This document shows, piece by piece, positions 15,982 to 24,863 of a stretch of 64,000 bases of DNA. The first letter of the stretch is position 1. Each line of letters begins with the position of its first letter. Under the pieces are notes generated by a model. The model ran no database searches. It had not been told where the DNA came from and saw only the letters and a list, made by a program, of their open reading frames with translations. This DNA is from Thermohalobaculum sp039027855. GTDB taxonomy: Bacteria; Pseudomonadota; Alphaproteobacteria; Rhodobacterales; Rhodobacteraceae. The translations under genes and the position numbers were made by a program. The stretch is from NCBI GenBank assembly GCA_039027855.1, contig JBCCJI010000003.1, forward strand, positions 1 through 64,000, read 5' to 3'.

Positions 15982-16824
15982 ATGAGAAAGGCCGCGTGCG
16001 CGATGGCCGGCATTGCGATGGCGACGGGTATCGCCATCGCGGGCCCCGGACCCGATGACGATGAGCTGGTGATCGACGGCCAGGTCCTGGTGACCGAGGT
16101 GAAGACCGCCGATGGCCATCCGCTCGACACGGTGTATTCGGGCTGGCGGTTCCGCTCGGACGAGACGCAGGCGCTAGAGGCCGACGACTTCGAGAACCCG
16201 GCGATGATCGAGGTCGATTATGCCCTCGATCTCTGGGAGACGCCGATGGGCGAGGCCAACCAGAGCTGCGCGGGCTGCCATGGCGACCCGGACAGCCTCG
16301 CCGGCCTTCGGGCCATGATGCCGAAGTGGAGCGAAGCCGAGGCTCAGCCCTGGTCGCTGGAGCACTGGATCAACTGGTCTCTCGAGACCCATGCCGGGGC
16401 CGATCCCTGGAAGTGGGAAAGCCCCGAGATGCTAGCAATGACCGCGCTGATCGGCCTGCAGTCGCGCGGCATGCCCATGGGGGTGCAGACCGACGGGCCG
16501 ATGGCCGCGTGGATCGAGAAGGGCCGCGATCTCTACTACACCCGGGTCGGCCAGCTCGATATGGCCTGCAGCCAGTGCCACGAGGACAATTACGGCCAGA
16601 TGATACGCGCCGATCACCTGTCGCAGGGCAACATCAACGGCTTCCCGACCTACCGGTTCAAATGGTCGGGCCTCGGCTCGCTGCATCGCCGCTTGTCGGG
16701 GTGCATGAAGAACATCCGCGCGACGCCCTACAAGCGCGGCTCGGACGAGTTCGTGGCGCTGGAGGCCTACCTCGCCAGCCGCGGCGCGGGATTGTCGATC
16801 GAGACGCCGTCGGTGCGCAACTGA
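15982..16824 (+). CDS. soxA: SoxA diheme cytochrome c subunit of SoxXA
   Basis: A 280-residue periplasmic cytochrome with a signal peptide ending around residue 20. It has two heme motifs, C96-A-G-C99-H100 and C196-S-Q-C199-H200, so it is the diheme form. Cys241 in RLSGCMKNIRATPY is the ligand that becomes cysteine persulfide at the active-site heme. With SoxX it forms the thioether-forming L-cysteine S-thiosulfotransferase that loads SoxY. A 154-bp gap without recognised features separates it from soxB. Confidence 0.95.
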   Translation: MRKAACAMAGIAMATGIAIAGPGPDDDELVIDGQVLVTEVKTADGHPLDTVYSGWRFRSDETQALEADDFENPAMIEVDYALDLWETPMGEANQSCAGCHGDPDSLAGLRAMMPKWSEAEAQPWSLEHWINWSLETHAGADPWKWESPEMLAMTALIGLQSRGMPMGVQTDGPMAAWIEKGRDLYYTRVGQLDMACSQCHEDNYGQMIRADHLSQGNINGFPTYRFKWSGLGSLHRRLSGCMKNIRATPYKRGSDEFVALEAYLASRGAGLSIETPSVRN

Positions 16825-16978
16825 CCTTGATGGGGTCTGCGCGTCGGGCCCTCGATCCACCATCGCCTCGGCCGACTGGACCGGTGGCCACCGACCGACC
16901 CAACCCCGGCGCCCGCGACCTGGCGTGGCACCAAAGGACGCCTGTGCCACCCGCAGGTCACCAGCGGAGGATTGCCCG

Positions 16979-18664
16979 ATGATCTCACGCCGCGACTTCC
17001 TGCAGGTGGCGCTCGCAACCTCGGCGCTGACCAGTGCCGGAACCCTCGCCGGGCGCGCCCGGGCGCAGGGGTTGAGCGAGGACGGCCTGATCGACATGGC
17101 GCCGCTTGGCAATGTCACGCTGATCCATATCACCGACCTGCATGCCCAGCTTAAGCCGATCTGGTTCCGCGAACCCTCGATCAATCTGGGCGTCGGCGAT
17201 GCCGCCGGGAAACCGCCGCATGTGAGCGGCCGCGACTTCCTCAGCCTCTACGACATCGCGCCGGGCAGTCCGGGCGCCTATGCGCTCAGCTCGGACGATT
17301 ACGTTGCGCTGGCTCGCGAATATGGCCGCATGGGGGGCCTCGACCGGGTGGCGACGGTGATCAAGCGCATTCGCGCCGAACGGCCGGGCGCGATCCTGCT
17401 TGATGGCGGTGACACCTGGCAGGGGTCGCTGACGGCACTGCGGACCCGCGGGCAGGACGTGGTCGATGCGATGAACCTGCTCGCCCCCGAGGCGATGACG
17501 AGCCATTGGGAGTTCACCCTCGGCATCGACCGGGTCACCGAGATCGTCGACGATCTGCCCTTCCCCTTCCTCGGCGCGAATATCTACGACGCCGAGTGGG
17601 ACGAGCCGGCCTATGAGCCCTATCGGATCATCGAGACCAATGGCACCAGCGTCGCGGTGATCGGCCAGGCCTTTCCCTACATGCCGATCGCCAACCCCGC
17701 CTGGATGTTCCCGGGCCTGTCCTTCGGGATCCGCGAGGCGCGCATGCGCGCGGTGGTCGAGGAGGTCCGCGGCCTCGGCGCCGAGGTCGTCGTGCTGCTT
17801 AGCCACAACGGCTTTGACGTCGACCGCAAGATGGCAGCACGGGTGCCGGGCATCGACGTGATCCTGTGCGCCCATACCCACGACGCACTGCCCGAGCCCT
17901 GGATGGTCGGCAACACCGCGCTGATTGCCAGCGGGTCGCATGGGAAGTTCGTCAGCCGCGTCGATCTCGACGTGCGAGAGGGCGCGCTGAAGGGCCTGAA
18001 GCACCGTCTGATCCCGGTCTTCTCCGACGTGATCGCGCCCGATGCCGAGATGGCGGCGCTGATCGAGCGTCATCGCGCGCCCTATGGCGATGAGCTTGCC
18101 GAAGTCCTCGGCACCACCGACAGCCTGTTGTTCCGGCGTGGCAACTTCAACGGCACCTGGGACGACCTGATCTGCCAGGCCCTTCTGGAGGAGCGCGATG
18201 CCGAGATCGCGCTCAGTCCCGGCTTCCGCTGGGGTGCCTCGCTGCAGCCGGGTCAGGAGATCACGCGCGAGGATCTCTTCAACGCCACCGCCATGACCTA
18301 CCCCGAGGCCTATCGCACCGAGATGACGGGTGAGATGCTGAAGCTGATCATGGAGGACGTGGCGGACAACCTGTTCCACCCCGATCCCTATTTCCAGCAG
18401 GGCGGCGACATGGTGCGCGTGGGTGGCATGGGCTACCGCATCGACCCCGGCGCGCCGATGGGCAGCCGCGTCACCGAGATGACGCTGCTCCGCGATGGCA
18501 GCCCCATCGACCCCGGCCGCGCCTACACCGTCGCCGGCTGGGCCTCGGTCAACGAGGCGGTGGAAGGCCCTCCGATCTGGGAGGTCGTCGAGGCGCATAT
18601 CCGTGCGCGCGGCACCGTCAGCGTCGATCCCAACACCGCCGTCCGCGTCGCGGGTAAATCCTGA
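16979..18664 (+). CDS. soxB: SoxB S-sulfosulfanyl-L-cysteine sulfohydrolase
   Basis: A 561-residue dimanganese hydrolase of the 5'-nucleotidase family with a Tat signal (ISRRDFLQVALATSAL). Metal-binding motifs are D53-L-H55 (ITDLHAQ), LLDGGDTWQGS (141-150), SHWEFT (175-180, usually GHWEFT), LSHNGFD and CAHTHD. It releases sulfate from SoxY-bound thiosulfate. The ATG at 16979 follows GCGGAGG and starts the Tat signal, so upstream in-frame starts are rejected. soxC begins 14 bp after its stop. Confidence 0.96.
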   Translation: MISRRDFLQVALATSALTSAGTLAGRARAQGLSEDGLIDMAPLGNVTLIHITDLHAQLKPIWFREPSINLGVGDAAGKPPHVSGRDFLSLYDIAPGSPGAYALSSDDYVALAREYGRMGGLDRVATVIKRIRAERPGAILLDGGDTWQGSLTALRTRGQDVVDAMNLLAPEAMTSHWEFTLGIDRVTEIVDDLPFPFLGANIYDAEWDEPAYEPYRIIETNGTSVAVIGQAFPYMPIANPAWMFPGLSFGIREARMRAVVEEVRGLGAEVVVLLSHNGFDVDRKMAARVPGIDVILCAHTHDALPEPWMVGNTALIASGSHGKFVSRVDLDVREGALKGLKHRLIPVFSDVIAPDAEMAALIERHRAPYGDELAEVLGTTDSLLFRRGNFNGTWDDLICQALLEERDAEIALSPGFRWGASLQPGQEITREDLFNATAMTYPEAYRTEMTGEMLKLIMEDVADNLFHPDPYFQQGGDMVRVGGMGYRIDPGAPMGSRVTEMTLLRDGSPIDPGRAYTVAGWASVNEAVEGPPIWEVVEAHIRARGTVSVDPNTAVRVAGKS

Positions 18665-18678
18665 GCGTGAGGAACACG

Positions 18679-19968
18679 ATGTCCGATCACAGCCACAACC
18701 GCCGCCGCTTTCTGCAAGGGGGCATGCTCGCGGCATCGGGCGCGGCGCTTGCCACCGTGGCCCGCGCGGGCGCGGGAACAAGGGCGGGCACGGGCACGGG
18801 CGAGGCGATCATCACCGATCTGGCCGAACAGCCGTGGACCCAGTTCCCCGGCGTCGGCGTTGACGAGACGCCCTATGGCAGCCCCTCGCCGTTCGAGGCG
18901 CATGTGGTGCGGCGCAACGTCCCCTGGCTGACGGCCGATCCGGTCTCCTCGGTCAATTTCACGCCGCTGCATGAGCTGGAGGGCGTCATCACGCCCAACG
19001 GTCTCTGCTTCGAGCGCCATCACGGCGGTGTCGCCGAGATCGATCCCGCCGCCTGGCGCCTGATGATCAACGGCCTGGTCGAGCGTGAGATGGTCTTCAC
19101 CCTGGCCGATCTCGCGCGCTTTCCCAGGGTCAACAAAGCGTATTTCCTGGAATGCGCGGCCAATAGCGGGATGGAGTGGCGCGGCGCCCAGCTGAACGGT
19201 GTGCAGTACACCCACGGCATGATCCACAACGTGGTCTACACGGGCGTGCGCCTGTCGGACATCCTGGCCGAGTGCGGGGTGAAGGGCAGCGCGGCCTGGC
19301 TGTTGCCCGAGGGCGCCGATGCCGCCGGCATGACCCGCTCGGTGCCGCTGGAGAAGGCGATGGACGACTGCCTGATCGCCACGCACATGAACGGCGAGCG
19401 GCTGCGCCCCGAACAGGGCTACCCCGCCCGCCTCGTCGTGCCCGGCTGGGAAGGCAATATGTGGGTCAAATGGATCCGCCGGATCGAGGTCGGCGACCAG
19501 CCCTGGCACCACCGCGAAGAAACCTCGAAATACACCGATCTTCTGGCCGATGGGACGGCGCGCCGCTTTACCTGGGAGATGGACGTAAAGTCCGTCATCA
19601 CCAATCCCAGCCCCCAGGCGCCGATCACCCATGGCCGCGGTCACACCGTGCTGTCGGGGATCGCCTGGTCGGGCCGCGGGACCATCGCCGAGGTGCATGT
19701 GACGACCGATGGCGGGGTGAACTGGCAGCGCGCGCGCCTCGACGGGCCGTCCTGGGACAAGTCGATGCACCGCTTTTACGTAGAGTTCGACTGGGACGGC
19801 CGGCCGCTGTTGCTGCAGTCGCGCGCGATCGACAGCACCGGCGCCGTGCAGCCCACCAAGGATGCGCTCCGCCAGGTGCGCGGGGTCAATTCGATCTACC
19901 ACAACAACGGCATCCAGACCTGGGCCGTGGACGCCGAAGGACACACCGAGAATGTCGAGATTTCCTGA
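18679..19968 (+). CDS. soxC: SoxC molybdenum sulfane dehydrogenase subunit
   Basis: A 429-residue sulfite-oxidase-family protein with a Tat signal (NRRRFLQGG). The Mo ligand is Cys159 in FLECAANSGMEW. The C-terminal dimerisation domain includes the GIAWSGRGTIAEVHVTTDGG block. Together with SoxD it oxidises the SoxY-bound sulfane sulfur, so the pathway can oxidise thiosulfate fully to sulfate without sulfur globules. ATG at 18679 with GAGGA six bases upstream; a GTG at 18667 is less likely. Its end overlaps soxD by 17 bp. Confidence 0.95.
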   Translation: MSDHSHNRRRFLQGGMLAASGAALATVARAGAGTRAGTGTGEAIITDLAEQPWTQFPGVGVDETPYGSPSPFEAHVVRRNVPWLTADPVSSVNFTPLHELEGVITPNGLCFERHHGGVAEIDPAAWRLMINGLVEREMVFTLADLARFPRVNKAYFLECAANSGMEWRGAQLNGVQYTHGMIHNVVYTGVRLSDILAECGVKGSAAWLLPEGADAAGMTRSVPLEKAMDDCLIATHMNGERLRPEQGYPARLVVPGWEGNMWVKWIRRIEVGDQPWHHREETSKYTDLLADGTARRFTWEMDVKSVITNPSPQAPITHGRGHTVLSGIAWSGRGTIAEVHVTTDGGVNWQRARLDGPSWDKSMHRFYVEFDWDGRPLLLQSRAIDSTGAVQPTKDALRQVRGVNSIYHNNGIQTWAVDAEGHTENVEIS

Positions 19969-20623
19969 GATCGCGCGCGTCGCGGCGCTCTCGGCACTGA
20001 CCGCCGCGCCCCTGCCCGCGCTTGCCGACGGTTTCGGCCTCGGGCGGCTCGCCACGCCGGACGAGGTCGCCGCCTGGGACATCGACGTGCGGCCCGACGG
20101 TCAGGGTCTCCCGGTGGGATCGGGCGATGTTCTGACCGGCGAGGCGCTGTTCGTCGAGCAATGCGCCGTCTGCCACGGCGATTTCGGCGAGGGGGTCGAC
20201 CGCTGGCCGGTGCTCGCCGGGGGGCACGACACCCTGATCATGGATCGCCCGGTCAAGACCATCGGCTCGTACTGGCCCTATCTCTCGACCGTCTACGACT
20301 ATGTGAACCGCGCCATGCCGTTCGGCTATGCCCAGTCGCTGCCGCCCGACGACGTCTACGCGATCACGGCCTACCTGCTCTACGTCAACGACGTCGTGCT
20401 GGACGAGGAGTTCGTTCTGTCGAACGAAAACTTCACCGAGATCCGGCTGCCGAACGAAGCCGCCTTTATCGAGGATACGCGCCCCGACACCCCGACGCTG
20501 GCGGATGTGGCCCCCTGCATGTCGGACTGCAAGCCCTCGGTCGAGGTGACGATGCGTGCCATGATCCTAGACGTGACGCCGGACAGCGAGGATGGAGCGG
20601 ATAGTGGCCTGGCGGTGGAGTAG
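19952..20623 (+). CDS. soxD: SoxD-like cytochrome c subunit, N-terminal monoheme domain only
   Basis: A 223-residue periplasmic cytochrome with a signal peptide (to about ALADG) and one heme motif, C71-A-V-C74-H75, with Met122 (NRAMPFGY) a likely distal ligand. It corresponds to the N-terminal domain of Paracoccus-type SoxD, which has a second, mitochondrial-type cytochrome c domain and is much longer. That second domain is absent here, and a similar domain begins the next gene (20592). SoxCD oxidises the sulfane sulfur on SoxY. It overlaps soxC by 17 bp and the next gene by 32 bp. Confidence 0.88.
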   Translation: MSRFPEIARVAALSALTAAPLPALADGFGLGRLATPDEVAAWDIDVRPDGQGLPVGSGDVLTGEALFVEQCAVCHGDFGEGVDRWPVLAGGHDTLIMDRPVKTIGSYWPYLSTVYDYVNRAMPFGYAQSLPPDDVYAITAYLLYVNDVVLDEEFVLSNENFTEIRLPNEAAFIEDTRPDTPTLADVAPCMSDCKPSVEVTMRAMILDVTPDSEDGADSGLAVE

Positions 20624-21338
20624 GATCGCCGCCGCGGCCCTGGCCGCAGGCATCGTGGCACCGCCCGACGCGGTGGCCGAGGGCGATGCCGTGCGCGGGC
20701 TGAGGGTGTTCGCGATGTGCGCGGGCTGTCACGCGGTGGGCGAGGGCGCCCGAAACAGCGTTGGGCCGCATTTGAACGATCTGTTCGGCCGGCCCGCGGG
20801 CACGCTCGACGGGGCGCGGTTCTCCAAGGGGATGGTGCGTCTCGGCGCCGATGGCCTGGTCTGGACGGCCGAGACGCTCGACCATTTCCTCGCCGATCCA
20901 AACAGCATGGTGACGCTGACGCGCATGTCGTTCGGCGGTCTGCCCGAACCCGGAGACCGGGCCGATGTTATCGCCTATCTCCGCCAATTCTCCGCCTCGC
21001 CCCGCGACATCCCCGAGGCCGAGCCCACGGCGGACCGCCGTGATCCGGATGTGTCGGAGCGTGAGGACGGTTTTCGCGTGGCCGCCGCGATCCTCGCGAT
21101 CGAGGGGGACCCGGCTTACGGCGAATACCTGTCGGGCGAATGCGTGACCTGCCACCAGCTCACGGGTGAGGACCGGGGCATCCCCTCGATCACCGGCTGG
21201 CCGGCCGAGATCTTCGTCACGGTCATGCATGCCTACAAGGACAAACACCGGCCGCATCCCGTGATGCAGTCGGTCGCGAGCAACCTGGCGGATGAGGAGA
21301 TCGCAGCCCTCGCCGCGTTTTTCGAAGGCGCCGAGTAA
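20592..21338 (+). CDS. soxE: Diheme cytochrome c, SoxD C-terminal domain-like plus SoxE/FccA-like
   Basis: A 248-residue protein with its own signal peptide (RIAAAALAAGIVAPPDAVA). Domain 1 (30-135) has heme motif C43-A-G-C46-H47 and GPHLNDLFGRPAG, like the mitochondrial-type second domain of SoxD, with Met112 as ligand. Domain 2 (165-245) has C184-V-T-C187-H188 and resembles small FccA-type cytochromes that pair with sulfide dehydrogenase flavoproteins. SoxF follows, so it probably serves both SoxC/SoxD and SoxF. The start could be ATG 20592 (poorly spaced GAGG) or GTG 20604 (GGAG six bases upstream). Confidence 0.82.
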   Translation: MERIVAWRWSRIAAAALAAGIVAPPDAVAEGDAVRGLRVFAMCAGCHAVGEGARNSVGPHLNDLFGRPAGTLDGARFSKGMVRLGADGLVWTAETLDHFLADPNSMVTLTRMSFGGLPEPGDRADVIAYLRQFSASPRDIPEAEPTADRRDPDVSEREDGFRVAAAILAIEGDPAYGEYLSGECVTCHQLTGEDRGIPSITGWPAEIFVTVMHAYKDKHRPHPVMQSVASNLADEEIAALAAFFEGAE

Positions 21339-21376
21339 GAGCGCCCCACCGACAATAATCCTGGGAGAGAACAGAG

Positions 21377-22645
21377 ATGAGCTTCAATAGACGCAGTTTC
21401 CTCGGTGCCGGCGCCGCCTCGGCGGCGGTGCTGTCCGCACCGGCGGTGATCGGAAAGACCCGTCCACGCGCGGTTGTCATCGGTGGCGGCGCGGGCGGCG
21501 GCACGGCGGCGCGCTATCTCGCCAAGGACAGCAAGGGCGGCATCGACGTCACGCTGATCGAACCCTCGCGGTCGTACTACACCTGCTTTTTCTCCAACCT
21601 CTATATCGGCGGCTTCCGCTCGCTCGAGAGCATCGCGCACAGCTACGGCACGATGGCGAAGACGGGTGTGAACGTCGTGCACGACTGGGCGACGGGCGTG
21701 GATCGCGATGCGAAACAGGTCGCGCTCGCCGGGGGCGGGCGGCTCGACTACGACCGCCTGATCGTCGCGCCGGGTATCGACTTTATCGACGATAGCCTTC
21801 CCGGCTGGAGCATGGCCGCGCAGAACGCGATGCCCCATGCCTGGAAGGGCGGCAGCCAGACCGAGCTGCTCCGCAAGCAGATCGAGGCGATGCCGGAGGG
21901 TGGCACCTATGTCATGCTGGCCCCGCCCAACCCCTATCGCTGCCCGCCGGGCCCCTATGAGCGGGTGTCGATGGTCGCCCACTACCTCAAGCAGAACAAT
22001 CCGACCGCCAAGATCCTGATCTTCGATCCCAAGCCCAAGTTCTCGAAGATGGGTCTCTTCACCGAGGGCTGGGAGGAGCATTACCCGGGCATGATCGACT
22101 GGCTGGATGCCGATTTCACCGGGCCGGTGGAGGAGGTGCGCGCCGACAGCATGGAGATCGTGGTGGGCGGCGAGCTCACCAGGGCCGATGTCTGCAACGC
22201 CATCCCGGGGCAAAAGGCGGGCCGGATTGCCGAGACGGCGGGGCTGACCGATGAGAGCGGTTTCTGCCCGATCGTCCCTGCCACGATGCAGAGCCAGATG
22301 GACGAGAACATCCATGTGCTGGGCGATGCCACGATCGCGGGCGACATGCCCAAATCGGGATACTCGGCCAATAGCCAGGCCAAGGTGGCGGCGATGGCGG
22401 TGCGCGCCGCGCTGACCGGTAGCAAGGCGTTCCCGGCGCGGTTCTCCAACACCTGCTGGTCGCTGATTTCGACGGAGAACGGCGTGAAGGTGGGCGCGCG
22501 CTACGAGGCCACGCCCGAGAAGATCGCCAAGACCGAGGGCTTTATCAGCCAGAACGGCGAGAACGCGGCCATGCGCAAGCAGACCTATGAGGAAAGCCTG
22601 GGCTGGTATGCGGGCATCACCGCCGACATCTTCGGTGTCGCTTGA
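21377..22645 (+). CDS. soxF: SoxF, flavocytochrome c sulfide dehydrogenase flavoprotein
   Basis: A 422-residue flavoprotein with a Tat signal (NRRSFLGAGAASAAV) and FAD motif AVVIGGGAGGGTAARYLA (32-49). Cys70 in YYTCFFSNLYIGG is placed as the covalent FAD cysteine of FCSD. Cys189 (YRCPPGPYERVSM) and Cys360 (SNTCWSLIS) match the redox-active disulfide that attacks sulfide. It oxidises sulfide in the periplasm and can reactivate SoxYZ. The upstream diheme cytochrome is a natural electron acceptor. It is the last recognised sox gene; hairpins follow. Confidence 0.94.
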   Translation: MSFNRRSFLGAGAASAAVLSAPAVIGKTRPRAVVIGGGAGGGTAARYLAKDSKGGIDVTLIEPSRSYYTCFFSNLYIGGFRSLESIAHSYGTMAKTGVNVVHDWATGVDRDAKQVALAGGGRLDYDRLIVAPGIDFIDDSLPGWSMAAQNAMPHAWKGGSQTELLRKQIEAMPEGGTYVMLAPPNPYRCPPGPYERVSMVAHYLKQNNPTAKILIFDPKPKFSKMGLFTEGWEEHYPGMIDWLDADFTGPVEEVRADSMEIVVGGELTRADVCNAIPGQKAGRIAETAGLTDESGFCPIVPATMQSQMDENIHVLGDATIAGDMPKSGYSANSQAKVAAMAVRAALTGSKAFPARFSNTCWSLISTENGVKVGARYEATPEKIAKTEGFISQNGENAAMRKQTYEESLGWYAGITADIFGVA

Positions 22646-22659
22646 GCATGGATCGCGGG

Positions 22660-22718
22660 TCGCGCGGCGGTTGGCCCGCCGCGCGATCATGTGGCGGCTG
22701 TGGGCGCCCTTGGCGCCC
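22660..22718 (+). terminator. Two tandem hairpins after soxF
   Basis: Hairpin 1 pairs CGCGCGGCGG (22661-22670) with CCGCCGCGCG (22676-22685). Hairpin 2 pairs GGGCGCC (22702-22708) with GGCGCCC (22712-22718). There is no T-run, so termination may be weak or Rho-assisted. They end the sox operon. Confidence 0.55.
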
Positions 22719-23119
22719 AAGGACCGGACGGCTGCAGGCGGTCAATGTACCCGGCGCTATGATATCGGGCGTCATCGTCCGGTGCCTCCTAACCGAGTGT
22801 CGGTGCCGTGATGTGCCGGCGCTGGGCGTGTATCCGGCCAGCGGGGCGCACGTGGCCGCCGCCCGACAAGACGGCGGCGTGACCTGCGCGTTCCGACTGA
22901 GTGAGGTTGTTTGACGTCTCCTGCGGGGCCTGGCCGGCCAGAGAGTGCTGATTGGATCGCGACAGAGCCGGTGCTGCGCGCGCAGAGTGTCGCCTCGATG
23001 CCTTGGGGAGGCGCTATCTTGGGTTCGGCGGCGCGCTCGCCAAGCCGGGACCCATCGTTTCTCGCCACCCTTGATTGGGAGGGGGAGCACTGTCGGTCGG
23101 TCAACCCGTTTCGGATTGC
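22719..23119. other. Intergenic region with no recognised gene
   Basis: About 400 bp between the sox terminator hairpins and the convergent end of radC. Short frames on both strands lack credible starts or domain similarity. No RNA gene or repeat is recognised. Confidence 0.5.
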
Positions 23120-24313
23120 TCATAGCAACCCCGAGGCGCGGAAGCTCGTGGCGCCGGCGCGGCCGATGATGACATGGTCGTGCAGCACGACGCCCACCGT
23201 CTTGAGCGCGGCCTCGACCTGCGCGGTGGTTTGGATGTCGGCGCGGCTCGGCTCCACATCGCCGGAGGGGTGGTTATGCACCAGGATCGCGGCCGATGCG
23301 TTCAGCGCCAGTGCCCGGCGCGCCACCTCGCGGGGGTAGACGGGCACATGGTCCACTGTCCCCTCGCCCTGTGTCTCATCGGCGATCAGCACGTTTTTCC
23401 GGTCGAGATAGAGCACGCGGAATTGTTCGGTCTCGCGGTGGGCCATGGCGGTGGTGCAGTAGTCGATCAGCGCGTCCCAGCCCCCGAGCACCGGGCGCTG
23501 CAACACGCGGGCGCGGGCCAGGCGTGCGGCGGCCGCCTCCACGATCTTGAGCTCCGCGATCACCGCATCGCCGGTGCCCTGCACCTCGGCCAGCCGGGCG
23601 GGCGGGGCGGCGAAAACACCCGCGAGGTCGCCAAAGGCCGCGATCAGCCGTTTGGCGAGCGGTTTGACATCGCGCCTGGGGATCGCGCGGAACAGCACGA
23701 GTTCCAGCATCTCGTAATCGGCGAGCGACGCTGGACCGGCCCCCATCATCCGCGCCCTGAGACGGGCGCGATGCGCCATGTAATGCGGCTCCACCCCCGG
23801 TTTGGGGGTCTTCGGGCGGTGACTCTTGCCGTGTAGCCTGTGCGGAGCCGCCGCTTGGTCCCCATGCGATGACGCGGCGATCGGCAGTTCGGGTGGCGCC
23901 GGGTTGGGCGGCGATGGGTCGGGCGAAGGGCTGGGCGGCGACAGGTTGGGGAGTAGCGTCGCCAGCATGTCGAACCCGCCGGGTGCTGGGATATCCTGCG
24001 CCGGTGGCCCTGCCGATGCCCCGGCGCTGCCACCGGCGTGCGAGGCAGAGCGGGGTGGCAGGGCTTCGGACAGGGCAACACCCGATCCGACGCCATGGCT
24101 GTGCTCGCCCGCCACATCGACAGGTATCGCGCCCTGCCGGGCCTGTGACGGGGGTGCCGATCTGCCGCCGGCTTCGGCCAGCGCGAAGAGATCGGCGGGT
24201 CGTCGGTCCTGTTCCACCGGCAAACTGCGGGAGCCCCCACGATCTGGCTTCTGCCCTGTCATTCGGGGGCTCCCGTCGGCCTGTTCCGCCTGCGAGGCAC
24301 CATCGGGGTGCAT
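23120..24313 (-). CDS. radC: RadC-like JAB/MPN domain protein with long N-terminal extension
   Basis: The C-terminal 240 residues match RadC. There is a helix-hairpin-helix part (YEMLELVLFRAIPRRDVKPLAKRLIAAFG) and the JAB1/MPN metalloprotease-like motif VHNHPSGDVEPSRAD (HxH...SxxD). Despite the name, a DNA-repair role is not established and the family's function is uncertain. The N-terminal 150 or so residues are Pro/Ala/Gly-rich (PSPSPDPSPPNPAPP) and not found in usual RadC (about 220-260 residues). The start is uncertain: ATG 24313 is used, ATG 24262 (behind GGGAG) is an alternative, and further upstream would run into the tRNA gene. Confidence 0.87.
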   Translation of the reverse strand: MHPDGASQAEQADGSPRMTGQKPDRGGSRSLPVEQDRRPADLFALAEAGGRSAPPSQARQGAIPVDVAGEHSHGVGSGVALSEALPPRSASHAGGSAGASAGPPAQDIPAPGGFDMLATLLPNLSPPSPSPDPSPPNPAPPELPIAASSHGDQAAAPHRLHGKSHRPKTPKPGVEPHYMAHRARLRARMMGAGPASLADYEMLELVLFRAIPRRDVKPLAKRLIAAFGDLAGVFAAPPARLAEVQGTGDAVIAELKIVEAAAARLARARVLQRPVLGGWDALIDYCTTAMAHRETEQFRVLYLDRKNVLIADETQGEGTVDHVPVYPREVARRALALNASAAILVHNHPSGDVEPSRADIQTTAQVEAALKTVGVVLHDHVIIGRAGATSFRASGLL

Positions 24314-24458
24314 GGTTGCCAAATCCTTGCGCCGCTCCGCACGGTTTCGAGACCGTCCCGTTATCGCACCGGTGGGTGCCTCTGCGGGCTGGCACGCCTC
24401 GTTGTCACGAGTCGGCTTGCGCGCGGCCGCCGCCCGCGCCAGTGTCGCGCCGTCGCGT

Positions 24459-24831
24459 GCGGACGTGGCGAAACTGGTAGACGCAACGGACTTGAGGAAG
24501 GCCTTGAGTGCCCCTGGGGAAACGCGGGGTGCAGAACCGCTCAAACTCGGGGAAAGCGTAGCGCCTGCGGCCTCTTCCGCCGCATCGGGGCCGCCGCCGA
24601 TCCCGAGCCAAGCCCCGGCGCCGATGGTGACGCCACTGCATCGGGGAAGGTGTAGAGACTAGACGGGCGGCGCCTACAGCCGGTCGGCCAAAGGGTCGGC
24701 GGCCATGGCGAAGGGATAGTCCAGACCACGAACGTCGGGTGGCCAGTGCGCCGCTCGGCGGCGGCGAAAGCCGAAGCTGGTACGAAAATCCGTTTCCTTC
24801 GGGAGTGCGGGTTCGAGCCCCGCCGTCCGCA
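24459..24831 (+). tRNA. tRNA-Leu(UAA), interrupted by a group I intron
   Basis: The 5' exon is 24459-24493 and the 3' exon 24785-24831. Acceptor GCGGACG (24459) pairs with CGTCCGC (24824-24830), discriminator A24831, no encoded CCA. The anticodon stem ACGGA/TCCGT encloses loop CTTAAAA after splicing, giving anticodon UAA. GGCGAAACTGGTAGACGC is a typical tRNA-Leu D-arm, a long variable arm (TTCCTTCGGGAG) follows, and the T-arm is GCGGG-TTCGAGC-CCCGC. The intron sits between U34 and A35, the same site as in cyanobacterial tRNA-Leu(UAA). Confidence 0.93.
24494..24784 (+). ncRNA. Group I intron in tRNA-Leu(UAA), 291 nt
   Basis: The core matches bacterial tRNA group I introns such as that of Azoarcus tRNA-Ile. 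GCCTTGAGTGCCCC lies near the 5' end, and GCTCAAACTCGGGGAAAGC lies in the P4-P6 region. GAAGGTGTAGAGACTAGACG (24646-24665) and GAAGGGATAGTCCAG (24710-24724) form the P7/J8-7 region. The intron follows exon nucleotide U24493 and ends in G24784, as expected for a terminal guanosine. No homing endonuclease frame fits. It is likely self-splicing. Confidence 0.92.
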
Positions 24832-24863
24832 CGCGACCCGGACCTCCGGCCACCCGGGAAGAT

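Noticed and set aside
20592..20623. Frameshift splitting a normal two-domain SoxD
   Set aside because: The downstream frame starts with its own signal peptide, and the overlap is in the interdomain region, so two separate genes are more likely. A sequencing check would still be useful.
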